This document shows, one piece after another, positions 26,340 to 36,140 of a stretch of DNA of 51,981 nucleotides. Below the pieces are notes generated by a model. The model was not told the DNA's origin. It worked only from the letters and a program-made list of their open reading frames with translations, and did not search any database. This stretch comes from Site-B1 sp963722665. Its GTDB lineage: Bacteria; Bacteroidota; Bacteroidia; Flavobacteriales; Flavobacteriaceae. The DNA lies in NCBI GenBank assembly GCA_963722665.1, contig CAVRNW010000045.1, forward strand, positions 1 through 51,981, written 5' to 3'. Position 1 is the stretch's first letter. Each line of letters starts with the position of its first letter. Position numbers and translations under genes: made by a program.

Positions 26340-26411
26340 TAGCCCGTAGGGGAATCGAACCCCTCTTACCAGGATGAAAACCTGGCGTCCTAGCCGATAG
26401 ACGAACGGGCC
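26340..26411 (-). tRNA. tRNA-Glu (anticodon TTC)
   Basis: A 72-base cloverleaf. Acceptor GGCCCGT / ACGGGCT; anticodon arm CCAGG-TTTTCAT-CCTGG, giving anticodon TTC; T arm GAGGG-GTTCGAT-TCCCCT-like; discriminator A. No CCA is encoded. Confidence 0.95.
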
Positions 26412-26429
26412 ATTTAAGTTTTGAGTGCG

Positions 26430-26461
26430 CAAATTTAAAAATTAAAACTTTAAAGTTGCAA
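26430..26461 (-). promoter_or_regulatory. Promoter of tRNA-Glu (and probably rpsT)
   Basis: Minus strand: TTG (26459-26461), 21 bases, TAAATTTG (26430-26437); the tRNA begins 18 bases further. Confidence 0.65.
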
Positions 26462-26560
26462 TACTTTGTCAAAAAACTTACAATGTTTCCAATGCGGATG
26501 CAAAAATACAACTATTTTTAAATGATGCAACTGTTAATTAATCTTTTTTGAAAATTAAGA

Positions 26561-28039
26561 TTAGTAAGCTTTTGCAAATAAAACTCTTTGTTTAGAAGGC
26601 TTACCGGAATAAACACAGACCCCTTCTTCAAACCTATTGTTTAGAGGAATACACCTTATAGTTGCTTTGGTGAGTTCCTTTATTTTTTCTTCTGTTTCAG
26701 AAGTACCATCCCAATGTGCAGAAACAAACCCGGTTTTATTCTCTATAACCGATTTAAATTCATCAAAGGTATCAACATCTGTAATATGGGAATCTCTAAA
26801 CTCCAGAGCTTTTTTAAATAATTCCTCCTGAATCAATGGAATTAAATCTTTTAATTTTTCCACAACACTACTAAAGGATACAGTTTCTTTTGTCAATGTA
26901 TCTCGTCTTGCTAATTCAATGGTTCCATTTTCTAAATCCTTTGGTCCAATGGCAAGTCTTATAGGAACACCTTGAAGTTCGTGCTGAGCAAATTTAGCAC
27001 CTGGTCTGTGCGTATCTCGGCTATCATACTTTACGGTGATACCTTCTTTTCTAAGATCAGTCATTAGTTTTTCTGCAAGCTTTGATATGTCATCAAACTG
27101 TTCCTGGTCTTTATATATAGGCACAATGACTACCTGGTTAGGCGCAAGATTAGGTGGTAATACCAATCCCCTATCATCACTATGTGTCATAATAAGTGCT
27201 CCTATAAGTCGTGTAGAGACTCCCCATGAAGTTGCCCAAACATAATCTTGTTTTCCTTCTTTGGTTGTGAATTTAACATCAAATGCCTTTGCAAAATTCT
27301 GTCCTAAAAAATGAGAAGTTCCCGCTTGCAATGCTTTGCCATCCTGCATGAGAGCTTCAATACAAAAGGTCTCTAAAGCTCCGGCAAATCGTTCACTTTC
27401 AGATTTAACACCTTTAATAACAGGCATAGCCATAAAGTCTTCGGCAAATTCAGCATAAACATCATTCATTTGTTCTGCTTCAGCCATAGCTTCTTTCTTG
27501 GTTGCATGAGCCGTATGTCCTTCTTGCCATAAAAATTCTGCGGTTCTTAAAAATAAACGTGTTCTCATTTCCCAGCGAACAACATTGGCCCACTGATTTA
27601 CTAATATTGGCAGGTCTCGATAGGACTGGATCCATCCTCTGTATGTATTCCAAATGATTGCCTCACTTGTTGGTCTTACAATCAATTCTTCCTCTAACTT
27701 TGCATTAGGATCTACCCTTAGTTTCCCTTCATTATCTGGATCATTTTCTAATCTGTAATGCGTAACTATGGCACATTCTTTTGCAAAACCCTCCGCATTT
27801 TTTTCTTCGGCTTCAAATAAACTTTTAGGGACAAATAAAGGAAAATACGCATTTTGATGCCCTGTTTCCTTAAACATTCTATCAAGCTCTGCCTGCATTT
27901 TTTCCCAAATAGCATATCCATAAGGTTTTATAACCATACAACCCCTTACTGCTGAATTTTCAGCCAAATCAGCCTTAATAACTAATTCGTTATACCATTT
28001 GGAATAATCTTCACTTCTACTCGTCAGATTTTTACTCAT
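26561..28039 (-). CDS. proS: Prolyl-tRNA synthetase (short, archaeal/eukaryotic-like type)
   Basis: 492 residues, without the bacterial editing insertion. Class II motifs: motif 2 region TRLFLRTAEFLWQEGHTAHA, ATP/proline site around ALQAGTSHFLGQNFAKAF and motif 3 around HSDDRGLVLPPNLAP; the anticodon-binding domain (about 285-400) is followed by the C-terminal zinc-like domain ending CVYSGKPSKQRVLFAKAY. It charges tRNA-Pro. The type is usual in Bacteroidota. Intact, in contrast to the neighbouring frameshifted genes. Confidence 0.96.
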   Translation of the reverse strand: MSKNLTSRSEDYSKWYNELVIKADLAENSAVRGCMVIKPYGYAIWEKMQAELDRMFKETGHQNAYFPLFVPKSLFEAEEKNAEGFAKECAIVTHYRLENDPDNEGKLRVDPNAKLEEELIVRPTSEAIIWNTYRGWIQSYRDLPILVNQWANVVRWEMRTRLFLRTAEFLWQEGHTAHATKKEAMAEAEQMNDVYAEFAEDFMAMPVIKGVKSESERFAGALETFCIEALMQDGKALQAGTSHFLGQNFAKAFDVKFTTKEGKQDYVWATSWGVSTRLIGALIMTHSDDRGLVLPPNLAPNQVVIVPIYKDQEQFDDISKLAEKLMTDLRKEGITVKYDSRDTHRPGAKFAQHELQGVPIRLAIGPKDLENGTIELARRDTLTKETVSFSSVVEKLKDLIPLIQEELFKKALEFRDSHITDVDTFDEFKSVIENKTGFVSAHWDGTSETEEKIKELTKATIRCIPLNNRFEEGVCVYSGKPSKQRVLFAKAY

Positions 28040-28140
28040 ATACAGTTTTTTGGCACAAATATTGTGTTTATGTTAAATAAAAAAATAGTTCAGCAAAACT
28101 AACTATTTTTGTATTGTTCAACAATAAAATATGAAGAGAT

Positions 28141-29169
28141 ATGAAATTTAATTACTTCACAACCAAAATACCATTTTTAGGTACGCTCAGCTTATTTTTC
28201 TTATTGGCTTCTTGTGGGTCATATGAATATGTAGGTTACGATACCGATGGTATTTATGGTCCGGACTATAACAGAACTGTTGAATATCCTACTGAACAGG
28301 AAACAGTAGTTGAACCAAATAATGATGGTACATATTATAAAAATTATTTTTCTGAAAAGGCAAGGGAATATGAAAATGTTTTTGATGAAAATGAGATTTT
28401 TACTGATGTAGACTCCTATGAAGGAAATTATAATGAAGAAATTGATACACTTCAATATAATAAGTCCTATGCAGGATGGGGACAAAATAACAGTAACGTT
28501 ACAATAAATGTTATTGATAACGGCTGGAATAATTGGGGATGGTATAATCCTTGGCTTTGGAACGATCCATGGATTTATAGCAGTTGGAGATGGAACAGAC
28601 CATGGAGATACGGTCCTTCATATGGATGGGGATGGAATAATTGGGGATGGAATGTTGGTTTTGGTTTTGGATACCCTTATTACGGATATGCAAACTATGG
28701 ATATCCTTATTACGGGTATAGTAATTATGGATACCCTAATTACTATAACAGAGGATACAATAGTAGATATTATGCTTATAACTCAAGCAGAAGAGGAAGT
28801 TTATTAAATAGAGACTTATCTTCAATTAACAGAAGGAGTTCTTCTACTTCAAGACTTAATTCTAATACGTCAATAAGATCAAGAAATAGAAGTGACGTCT
28901 ATAATAATAGTCGCTCAACAACACCTAGAAGTAATACGAGAACAAATACCCCAAGGAGTAATTCACCTCGGGCAACGAATCCAAGAACCAGTACTCCAAG
29001 GGCTTCAACCCCAAGAAGCAGTACTCCAAAAGCATCAACTCCAAGAAGAAGTTCGAACAGTAGTAGCGGTTCAATAAACAGGTCTTCATCTAGCAGCAGA
29101 TCGAGTGGATCATCAAGATCAAGTAGTAGCTCTAGTTCAAGCAGATCAAGATCCAGCTCAAGAAAATAG
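28141..29169 (+). CDS. Lipoprotein with Trp/Tyr/Gly-rich centre and Ser/Arg-rich tail
   Basis: 342 residues. Signal with lipobox LLASC (Cys at 26). Acidic part (about 30-110), then a Trp/Asn/Gly/Tyr-rich repeat region (about 120-205: NNWGWYNPWLWNDPW, YPYYGYANYGYPYYGYSNYG), then a low-complexity basic tail with STPRASTPRSSTPKASTP-type repeats and poly-Ser/Arg (about 225-342). No enzyme domain is visible. Such surface lipoproteins next to the FadL-like gene are frequent in Flavobacteriaceae; a structural or adhesive envelope role is possible. TATTTTTG at 28104-28111 is a candidate -7 box. The next gene follows after 26 bp. Confidence 0.75.
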   Translation: MKFNYFTTKIPFLGTLSLFFLLASCGSYEYVGYDTDGIYGPDYNRTVEYPTEQETVVEPNNDGTYYKNYFSEKAREYENVFDENEIFTDVDSYEGNYNEEIDTLQYNKSYAGWGQNNSNVTINVIDNGWNNWGWYNPWLWNDPWIYSSWRWNRPWRYGPSYGWGWNNWGWNVGFGFGYPYYGYANYGYPYYGYSNYGYPNYYNRGYNSRYYAYNSSRRGSLLNRDLSSINRRSSSTSRLNSNTSIRSRNRSDVYNNSRSTTPRSNTRTNTPRSNSPRATNPRTSTPRASTPRSSTPKASTPRRSSNSSSGSINRSSSSSRSSGSSRSSSSSSSSRSRSSSRK

Positions 29170-29195
29170 TATAAAAAAATATAAGTAATCTACAT

Positions 29196-30713
29196 ATGAA
29201 AAAGTTAATATTCTTATTAATAGGTGTGATATCTATGTCTGTTATTCAAGCACAGAATATCACTGATGCCTTAAGATATTCAAATGATGAGATACAAGGT
29301 ACTGCACGATTCAGAGCATTAAGCGGAGCATTTGGCGCTCTTGGTGGCGATATGTCAGCCGTTTCAGTTAATCCGGCGGGTTCCGCAATTTTTAATTATA
29401 GCCATGCTTCAATTTCCTTAATTATTAGTGATGTACAAAATGATGCATCCTATTTTAATGGTTTTAACTCTTCATCGAATTCAGATGTAGATTTAAACCA
29501 GGCAGGCGCTGCAATAGTTTTAAGAAATAGAAATGACGATAATGATTGGAGGCGAATCGTTATTGGTTTTGCTTATGACCGAACAAATAATTTTGAGGAA
29601 GATTGGTTTGCTTTTGGCAGAAATACCAATTCCATTGATTCCTATTTTATATCGAATGCTCAAGGATTGAGATTAGATGAAATATCGGCATTCTCTGATG
29701 AGACCTATTCCGAAGCATACGGCGATATAGGCTCAGCTTTTGGTTATAGTCATCAACAGGCATTTTTAGGTTATGAGTCTTATATTGTAGAACCTGAGAA
29801 CAATACTGATGATAATACGGTTTACTTTTCTAATATGGGGTCTGGAAGTTTTGATCAGGAGTTTTCATACGCCGCTAGAGGGTACAATGGAAAATTCGGT
29901 TTTAACTTCGCAACTCAATATCAGGACAACTTATATTTAGGTTTAAATTTGAACGCCCATTTTATTGATTATGTGAGATCAACATATTTTTACGAAGAGA
30001 ATTCCAACCCTGGTTCAATTGTTAACGAAGTTGGATTTGAAAACAACCTGGCAACCGTTGGTGATGGATTTTCATTCCAGTTAGGAGCCATTGCAAAATT
30101 AAGTGATAATTTTAGAGTTGGTCTGGCTTTTGATTCACCCGTTTGGTATACCATAAGTGAAGAAACCACTCAATATATAGCAACTGTTAGGGACGATGCC
30201 GGAGTACCGGTTACTCAAACAATTAATCCTAATATTACCAACATTTTTCCGGATTATAAATTGCAAACTCCTTCGAAGATTACAGGAAGTTTAGCTTATA
30301 TTTTTGGAAGTGATGGCTTGATCAGTTTAGATTATGCCAGAAAAAATTACGGTAAAGCTAAATTTAAACCAACTTCAGATAATTATTTTGCTGCACAAAA
30401 CGATATAATTAGTGATAACCTAAAGACAGCCTCTATCTTAAAACTTGGAGGGGAATATAAATACAAGGAATTTAGTTTTAGAGGCGGTTACCGTTTTGAA
30501 GAAAGTCCTTATGAAAATGACTCCACCATTGGAGATCTAACAGGATATTCTCTAGGATTAGGCTATAATTTTGGAAATACAAGATTAGACATTACTTATG
30601 ATACTTCGGAAAGAGATACTAACTATCAATTATTTGATGTTGGTCTGACTGATCGTGTAAGGCTTAATTCCAATAGAGATAATATAACACTGTCGTTAAG
30701 TTTTAATTTATAA
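29196..30713 (+). CDS. FadL-like outer-membrane transport protein (OMPP1 family)
   Basis: 505 residues. Signal peptide (1-19, MSVIQAQ). The plug-like N-terminus has ARFRALSGAFGALGGDMSAV, VNPAGSAIF and the C-terminal half shows alternating beta-strands (FRGGYRFEESPYEND, YSLGLGYNFGNTRLDITYD) ending in an aromatic/aliphatic residue (TLSLSFNL), as expected for a beta-barrel. The family moves hydrophobic compounds across the outer membrane. It is translated from the same operon as the preceding lipoprotein and ends at the 16-bp hairpin at 30731. Confidence 0.85.
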   Translation: MKKLIFLLIGVISMSVIQAQNITDALRYSNDEIQGTARFRALSGAFGALGGDMSAVSVNPAGSAIFNYSHASISLIISDVQNDASYFNGFNSSSNSDVDLNQAGAAIVLRNRNDDNDWRRIVIGFAYDRTNNFEEDWFAFGRNTNSIDSYFISNAQGLRLDEISAFSDETYSEAYGDIGSAFGYSHQQAFLGYESYIVEPENNTDDNTVYFSNMGSGSFDQEFSYAARGYNGKFGFNFATQYQDNLYLGLNLNAHFIDYVRSTYFYEENSNPGSIVNEVGFENNLATVGDGFSFQLGAIAKLSDNFRVGLAFDSPVWYTISEETTQYIATVRDDAGVPVTQTINPNITNIFPDYKLQTPSKITGSLAYIFGSDGLISLDYARKNYGKAKFKPTSDNYFAAQNDIISDNLKTASILKLGGEYKYKEFSFRGGYRFEESPYENDSTIGDLTGYSLGLGYNFGNTRLDITYDTSERDTNYQLFDVGLTDRVRLNSNRDNITLSLSFNL

Positions 30714-30730
30714 AATTGAAATACATATAA

Positions 30731-30766
30731 CTAAAAACGGCTGAATCTTAATTCAGCCGTTTTTAG
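30731..30766. terminator. Bidirectional intrinsic terminator
   Basis: A perfect 16-base stem CTAAAAACGGCTGAAT / ATTCAGCCGTTTTTAG, loop CTTA; it serves both converging genes. Confidence 0.9.
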
Positions 30767-30767
30767 T

Positions 30768-33224
30768 TTATCTCTTTAAAGTAAAATGAGCTTTAAACTC
30801 TTTTTCAGTATCATCGCCTGGTTCTCTGTACCGGACAGTAAACCAATAATCTGATGATGGTAAGGCTTCGCCATTAAAGGTTCCATCCCAACCCACAGAC
30901 GTTGGACTTATCTGTTTTAATAGCTTGCCATATCTGTCATATATAAAAATTTTTGCATCAACTTGATTCGATATTCCTATTATATTCCACGTGTCATGCC
31001 TGCCGTCTCCATTAGGAGTAAAGTATAACGGATAGTCCATGATCATAACCATTATGCTGCTCTCTCCACAGCCATTTATATCTCTCGCTCTTACCTCATG
31101 TTCTCCCGCCATCACATCGTTAAACGTTCCGCTTTGCTGCCATAGACCTCCATCTAAACTGAATTCATATTCTCCCATCTCCTGTTGCCGTTGCTTCAAT
31201 CTCATGAACATCCGCAAAGGCCGGCGTGGTCACTGTAGCTGTGACATCCGGTGGTGAGCTCTGTTCTACCTCTGTACTGTCACTGTTCTGACAGCCTGTA
31301 GCTCTATTAGTCACTAATACCGAATGCATACCTGCTAATGAAGGTACATATGTTGAATCGGTTCCTACAACTATCCCTGTGGAGTCTGTCCACTCAAAAT
31401 CGTAGTCTGCCGCATCCAGCCCCGTATCTATGACCGGTGGCGAAACAGTAGTCACAACACCTCCTGCACTGTCCACGCATAGTATGTAATTGTCCTCTAT
31501 GTCAAAAATTGGCAACAGGTTTACCTGTAAGGTTAAGGTTGTGGTCTCGTAACAGCCTGTTGTATCGGTCACCCTTGCATAGATGGTCTTCGAGACACTT
31601 TGATACATTGTTGGGTCTTCTATGTAATTCACACCTAGTTCAGCATCCCCTGATATCACTGTAATAACTTACCGTATAAACTAATGGATCCTGCTGTCCT
31701 CCCAATATTTCGGCATCCTGAGTGGTGAGATCAAACTGACCCTCTCCATCATTGTCTCCCAAGTTATCACAGATCACATAGTCGTTCACTGGTTCATTGG
31801 CCACAGCGGCTTCCTGTACTACTAAATTGAAAGACATCGCGTTGCTATCACAACCCGTTCTTGTATCTCTAATGTTCACATATATCAGTTGTGAATTGGT
31901 GATATTAGGGTCGTTGGTATTGGTATATGGACTTGAGAGGGGATTCATTCCAGACTGAGAATCTCCCAGGGAGGCGTGGTAGGTCACTTCAAAGGAAGTC
32001 GGATCATCCTGTAAATTGAGGATCTCATCTGTTTTGCTCTCCAGATCAAAATCATAGTAACCGTCTGTATTCAGTTCGCATTCTACCAAATCGGTTAAGG
32101 CTACCACAGCCGGCACTGGATTGACTATCAACTCCAACGGCACTATCGTAAAGCATGATGTATTATCATTATTGGTCACCTGAGCATCAACGGTCTGTGA
32201 GCCACTCGTATACATTGTTGGGTCTGCTATGGCATTCCCTGATTCATCGTAATAACTGACCGTATAATCCTGCGGATCCTGTCCTCCCAATATTCCGGCA
32301 TCCTGAGTGGTCAGATCAAACACTTCTACCCCATCGCCCGGATTCACATCATCGCATAAAGTATAATCTGGGGGTTGCGTTGCTGTTGGTACTGCATTAA
32401 AAACAATATTAAATGTTTCTTCTTCTATCAGGCCACCAGAAGAATTAAACTTTTCTACAAAATAAACAGCACTTGGTGCGACAACATTATTTAAAACAGG
32501 TCCAGATTGGTCTGGGTCAGTCAATAAAACTCCATTCCTATACCATTGATAAGTGACAGCATTAGAAACTGTAGCGTCTAATGAAACAACCTCTCCTTCA
32601 CAGTAATTATTTGTACTCACTATAGAACAGTCTGTGCTTCCTGCACCTGCGCTAGACGAATTAGTCTGTTCTAAACTAATAAACCCGGGATCTTCACTAT
32701 AATTCGAAATCATTACCATATAAAATTGTCCTGTTACTGCATTATTTATTGTTAACGTTTCTACATTACTCGCTGACCAGCTGACAATCAATTTTGTTTG
32801 AAGGCAATAAGTCACTAGCGCAGTCTATGTCACTATCAGAAAATGGTCCCCAAGCTAGATAGTCAACATCTAAATCATTACCACTACCATCTTCATTTTC
32901 AGTTTGACTTATTGTAAACTCTAAATTTCCATCAGAACCTATTCTTAAATAATACCATGCAGGAAAATGGCCAACTTGCGGAATTATTTGGTCCTTGAGG
33001 GTTACTAGTAGAGCATGTATAATTAATACCAGATTCAGCGCTAGAAGACCCTCCAGGTGTAGTACTATTTGTATTTGGAAAAACTAGGGCACTATCTCCT
33101 GCACAAAATGGTGCCTGCCGTATGTACAAGTTTGTCCCTGACCAAAACCTGTGTAGACTGCTAGCAGGTTACCAGCAACTAATAAACTAAAGATAGTAAT
33201 CTTTTTTTCAATGAATTGTGGCAT
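30768..33224 (-). pseudogene. Large secreted adhesin-like protein with gliding-motility C-terminal (type B type IX) domain, frameshifted five times
   Basis: The start is ATG 33222-33224 (MPQFIEKKITIFSLLVAGNL). The product then changes frame at about 33120, 32983, 32785, 31648 and 31175, where the sense continues in the next frame each time: RQAPFCAGDSALVFPNTNST; GHFPAWYYLRIGSDGNLEF; SASNVETLTINNAVTGQFY; DAELGVNYIEDPTMY; YEFSLDGGLWQQSGTF. The restored protein is about 810 residues: N-terminal lectin-like part, at least two repeated modules (DLTTQDAGILGGQDPQDYTV and DLTTQDAEILGGQQDPLVYT) and the C-terminal PLYFTPNGDGRHDTWNIIGI ... FKAHFTLKR sorting domain. Type B signals direct export and surface attachment by the type IX system. 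Whether it is dead or mis-sequenced cannot be decided here. Confidence 0.75.
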
Positions 33225-33322
33225 TTACAGGCTAGAAATTTAAGAAATATTTAATAAACGGCTTTAGTATAACGTCCTTATTAATACTTAATTATTTAAA
33301 TCTATTTGAATTTATAAATGTT

Positions 33323-33330
33323 TATCTTTG
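33323..33330 (+). promoter_or_regulatory. -7 promoter box of folE
   Basis: TATCTTTG, 23 bases before ATG 33354. A TTTG lies 14 bases upstream, shorter than the usual spacing, so only the -7 box is offered. Confidence 0.5.
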
Positions 33331-33353
33331 TAGCTTTATTATTTTAGAGTACT

Positions 33354-34011
33354 ATGAAAATTGACAAAGACATTAAAAACGTTGACACTGTAGGTGATGA
33401 CCACATAGGAACATCGTCCAATACTCCTATGAGAAAGGATGCCTTTGTCCTGTCAAATGAAGAGAAAATTGATGTCATTAAAGATGATGTAAGGCATATC
33501 ATGGAAACATTAGGTCTTGATCTAACAGATGACAGTCTTAATGGAACACCAATGCGAGTCGCTAAAATGTTTGTCAAGGAGATTTTTGGTGGTCTCAATC
33601 CAAAAAAAAGACCAAACGCTTCTACCTTTGAAAATAAGTATAAATATGGGGAAATGCTCGTTGAAAAAAACATAACTGTTTATTCTACATGCGAGCATCA
33701 TTTATTACCAATAGTTGGAAAAGCTCATGTCGCATATATTTCTAACGGTACTGTTGTTGGGTTGTCTAAAATGAACAGAATTGTTGATTATTATGCAAAA
33801 CGACCACAAGTACAGGAACGTTTAACCATTCAAATCGTAAAAGAACTTCAAAGAGTCTTAAATACTGAAGATGTTGCATGTGTTATTGATGCCAAACATC
33901 TTATGTGTTAATTCAAGAGGAATAAGAGATATTGAAAGTAGTACGGTTACTTCGGAATTTGGTGGGAAATTCAAAAAAGAAAACTCAGAGAGAGTTCTTG
34001 GATTATATTAA
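33354..34011 (+). CDS. folE: GTP cyclohydrolase I (frameshifted near the 3' end)
   Basis: The frame from ATG 33354 is open to 33911 and covers NGTPMRVAKMFVKEIFGGL, STCEHHLLPIVGKAHVAYI (zinc Cys and His) and the RIVDYYAKRPQVQERLT core. At DAKHL the reading should go on as CVNSRGIRDIESSTVTSEFG and end TAA 34009-34011, but one extra A (33903) gives LMC-stop. The downstream frame includes the last zinc Cys, so the intact protein is about 219 residues, normal for the family. It opens pterin and folate synthesis from GTP. The lesion is a single-base gain. Confidence 0.85.
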
Positions 34012-34056
34012 ATTAAATACATTAATTCTAAAATTATTTTTTTAAATCTGTTTTTA

Positions 34057-35542
34057 ATGCCGCTTTATCAAAATCAGCAAATAAAAATATATAATTCCTT
34101 AACCGGGAAAAAAGAAATCTTTAAACCTATTAACGAGGGTTATATTGGCATGTATGTTTGTGGACCTACGGTTTATAGCAATGTGCATTTAGGAAATGTT
34201 AGAACATTTATGTCCTTTGATGTGATTTTTAGATATTTCAAACATTTAGGATTTAAAGTTAGGTATGTAAGAAATATTACTGATGCCGGACATTTAGAAA
34301 ATGACGCTGATGAAGGTGAAGACAGGATTGCTAAAAAAGCCCGCTTGGAAGCTATTGAACCCATGGAAGTTGTGCAACGGTATACTGTCGATTTTCATAA
34401 TATTCTTAATACATTCAATTTTTTACCACCAAGTATAGAACCTACTGCAACTGGACATATTATTGAGCAGATAGAAATCATTAAAGAAATTATAGATAAT
34501 GGTTTTGCTTACGAGGTCAATGGATCTGTTTATTTTGATGTTCATAAATATAATGAGTCACATAATTATGGCATTTTAAGTAAACGTAAACTTGAAGATC
34601 TTATTCATAATACACGTGAACTCGATGGACAATCTGATAAAAAGAATCCGCAGGATTTTGCACTATGGAAAAAAGCCGAACCAGAGCATATTATGCGATG
34701 GCCTTCACCATGGAGTGATGGTTTTCCAGGTTGGCATTTGGAATGTACTGCAATGAGCACAAAATATTTAGGAGAACATTTTGATATTCACGGTGGTGGT
34801 ATGGATTTAAAATTTCCACATCATGAATGTGAAATTGCACAGGCTGAAGCTGCTTATAATGAAAGTCCGGTAAATATTTGGATGCATGCCAATATGCTCA
34901 TCATGAATGGCAAAAAAATGGCTAAATCGACAGGAAATTTTATTTTACCCAATGAAATTTTTTCTGGAGATAATCCACATATCACAAAAGCATATTCGCC
35001 AAGTGTTGCTAGATTCTTTATGCTTCAGGCTCATTACAGAAGTATTTTGGATTTTACAAATGATGGTCTTTTAGCTGCTGAAAAAGGATTTAACAGATTA
35101 ATGGATTCAATTAAATTAATGGACTCATTGCCAACATCAAGCACCTCATCCTTTGACGTCAGTGTATGGAAGCAGAAGTGCTATGATGCAATGAATGACG
35201 ATTTTAATACACCAATTTTAATTGCCAATTTATTTGACGCTTCAAAATTTATCAACCAGATAAATGAAGGTAAAGCAACAATATCTCAAGAAGATCTAAA
35301 TATTACTTCAAACAACGATAAATAGTTTTGTTTTTGATGTATTAGGGTTGACCAATTCATCAAATCAATCAGGAGCCGAAGAAGAAAAACTATCAGGAGC
35401 GGTTGAGCTATTAATTAAACTTCGGCAAGAGGCCAGAGAAAATAAAGATTTTGCCTTATCCGATAAAATTCGTGATGAATTAGCCGCAGTTGGCATTCAA
35501 CTTCAGGATGGTAAAGATGGAACTACTTTCACGACTAACTAG
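34057..35542 (+). CDS. cysS: Cysteinyl-tRNA synthetase (frameshifted in the C-terminal third)
   Basis: Residues 1-422 read from ATG 34057: GMYVCGPTVYSNVHLGNVRTF (HIGH-type motif), WHLECTAMSTKYLG (zinc Cys), DLKFPHHECEIAQAE, KMAKSTGNF (KMSKS). After about 35300 the sense moves to the next frame: NSFVFDVLGLTNSSNQ, SGAVELLIKLRQEARENKDF, DKIRDELAAVGIQLQDGKDG, TAA at 35540-35542. The shift equals one extra base. The joined protein is about 495 residues, the normal size. It is essential, so a sequencing indel is much more likely than loss. yidD starts 2 bp further. Confidence 0.85.
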
Positions 35543-35544
35543 TT

Positions 35545-35782
35545 ATGAAAAAAATATTAGTTGCACCTTTTTTATTACTTATTAAGATCTACCAAACTGT
35601 TATATCTCCCTTTACTCCGGCAACATGCAGATTTCAACCAACATGTTCTCATTACGCTAAAGAGGCATTAGAAAAACATGGCTTTTTTAAAGGAGGAATG
35701 GTTAGCTTTAAAACGTATATTTAGTTGTCATCCTTGGGGACGAAGTGGTTACGACCCTGTTCCAGATAAGGATGACAACTAA
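35545..35782 (+). CDS. yidD: Membrane protein insertion efficiency factor YidD (frameshifted)
   Basis: From ATG 35545: KKILVAPFLLLIKIYQTVIS, PFTPATCRFQPTCSHYAKEA, then a stop at TAG. With one base removed in GGAGGAATGG (35692-35700) it continues WLALKRIFSCHPWGRSGYDP and ends at 35782, a normal 79-residue YidD with three conserved Cys. It assists insertion of inner-membrane proteins. Start 2 bp after cysS. Confidence 0.8.
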
Positions 35783-35903
35783 TTGCCCACATGCGCCAGC
35801 TCGCCTGTTCACTAAAAATGTACACCGTACATTTTCTAAACGTTCCATCGCCATGGGGACGATCGGGCTACGACCCTGTTCCAGATAAGGATGATACTTA
35901 ATT
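35735..35903 (+). repeat. Direct duplication of the yidD 3' end with intergenic repeats
   Basis: About 50 bases of the yidD tail (TGGGGACGA ... ACGACCCTGTTCCAGATAAG ... GATGA, 35735-35784) recur at 35854-35903, again in a form encoding WGRSGYDPVPDKDD. Between them a hairpin AAAATGTAC-ACC-GTACATTTT (35815-35835). After the second copy GGGCGTTCCTTTCGTTTCGC and TCAAGTCAGGCTTCCCG form a repeat of a type often seen between flavobacterial genes. The rest of the gap to 36140 shows nothing else. Confidence 0.65.
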
Positions 35904-36140
35904 TGGGCGTTCCTTTCGTTTCGCTCAAGTCAGGCTTCCCGGTTGCAATCCAGGCATCATATTTTATTCCTTTTTCTCGATATAAATTTGTTGTACATAT
36001 TCACTCGAACCGACATAAAAAAATAAGCGAGAATTTATCTTATTGGAAAGTCTTCTATCCTTAACGCAAAAATAATGTCCCAATAAATATCTGTTTAAAA
36101 CCACACAAAATCTTATATTTACCAAGCTAAAAAAATAAAT

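Noticed and set aside
28508..28807. Open frame inside the Trp/Tyr-rich region of the lipoprotein
   Set aside because: Same-strand shifted reading of repetitive codons (GDG/TMD repeats), no start signal.
33354..35542. Programmed frameshifting in folE and cysS
   Set aside because: No slippery heptamer, downstream structure or internal ribosome site was seen, and many unrelated neighbouring genes have the same one-base lesion; sequence error is simpler.
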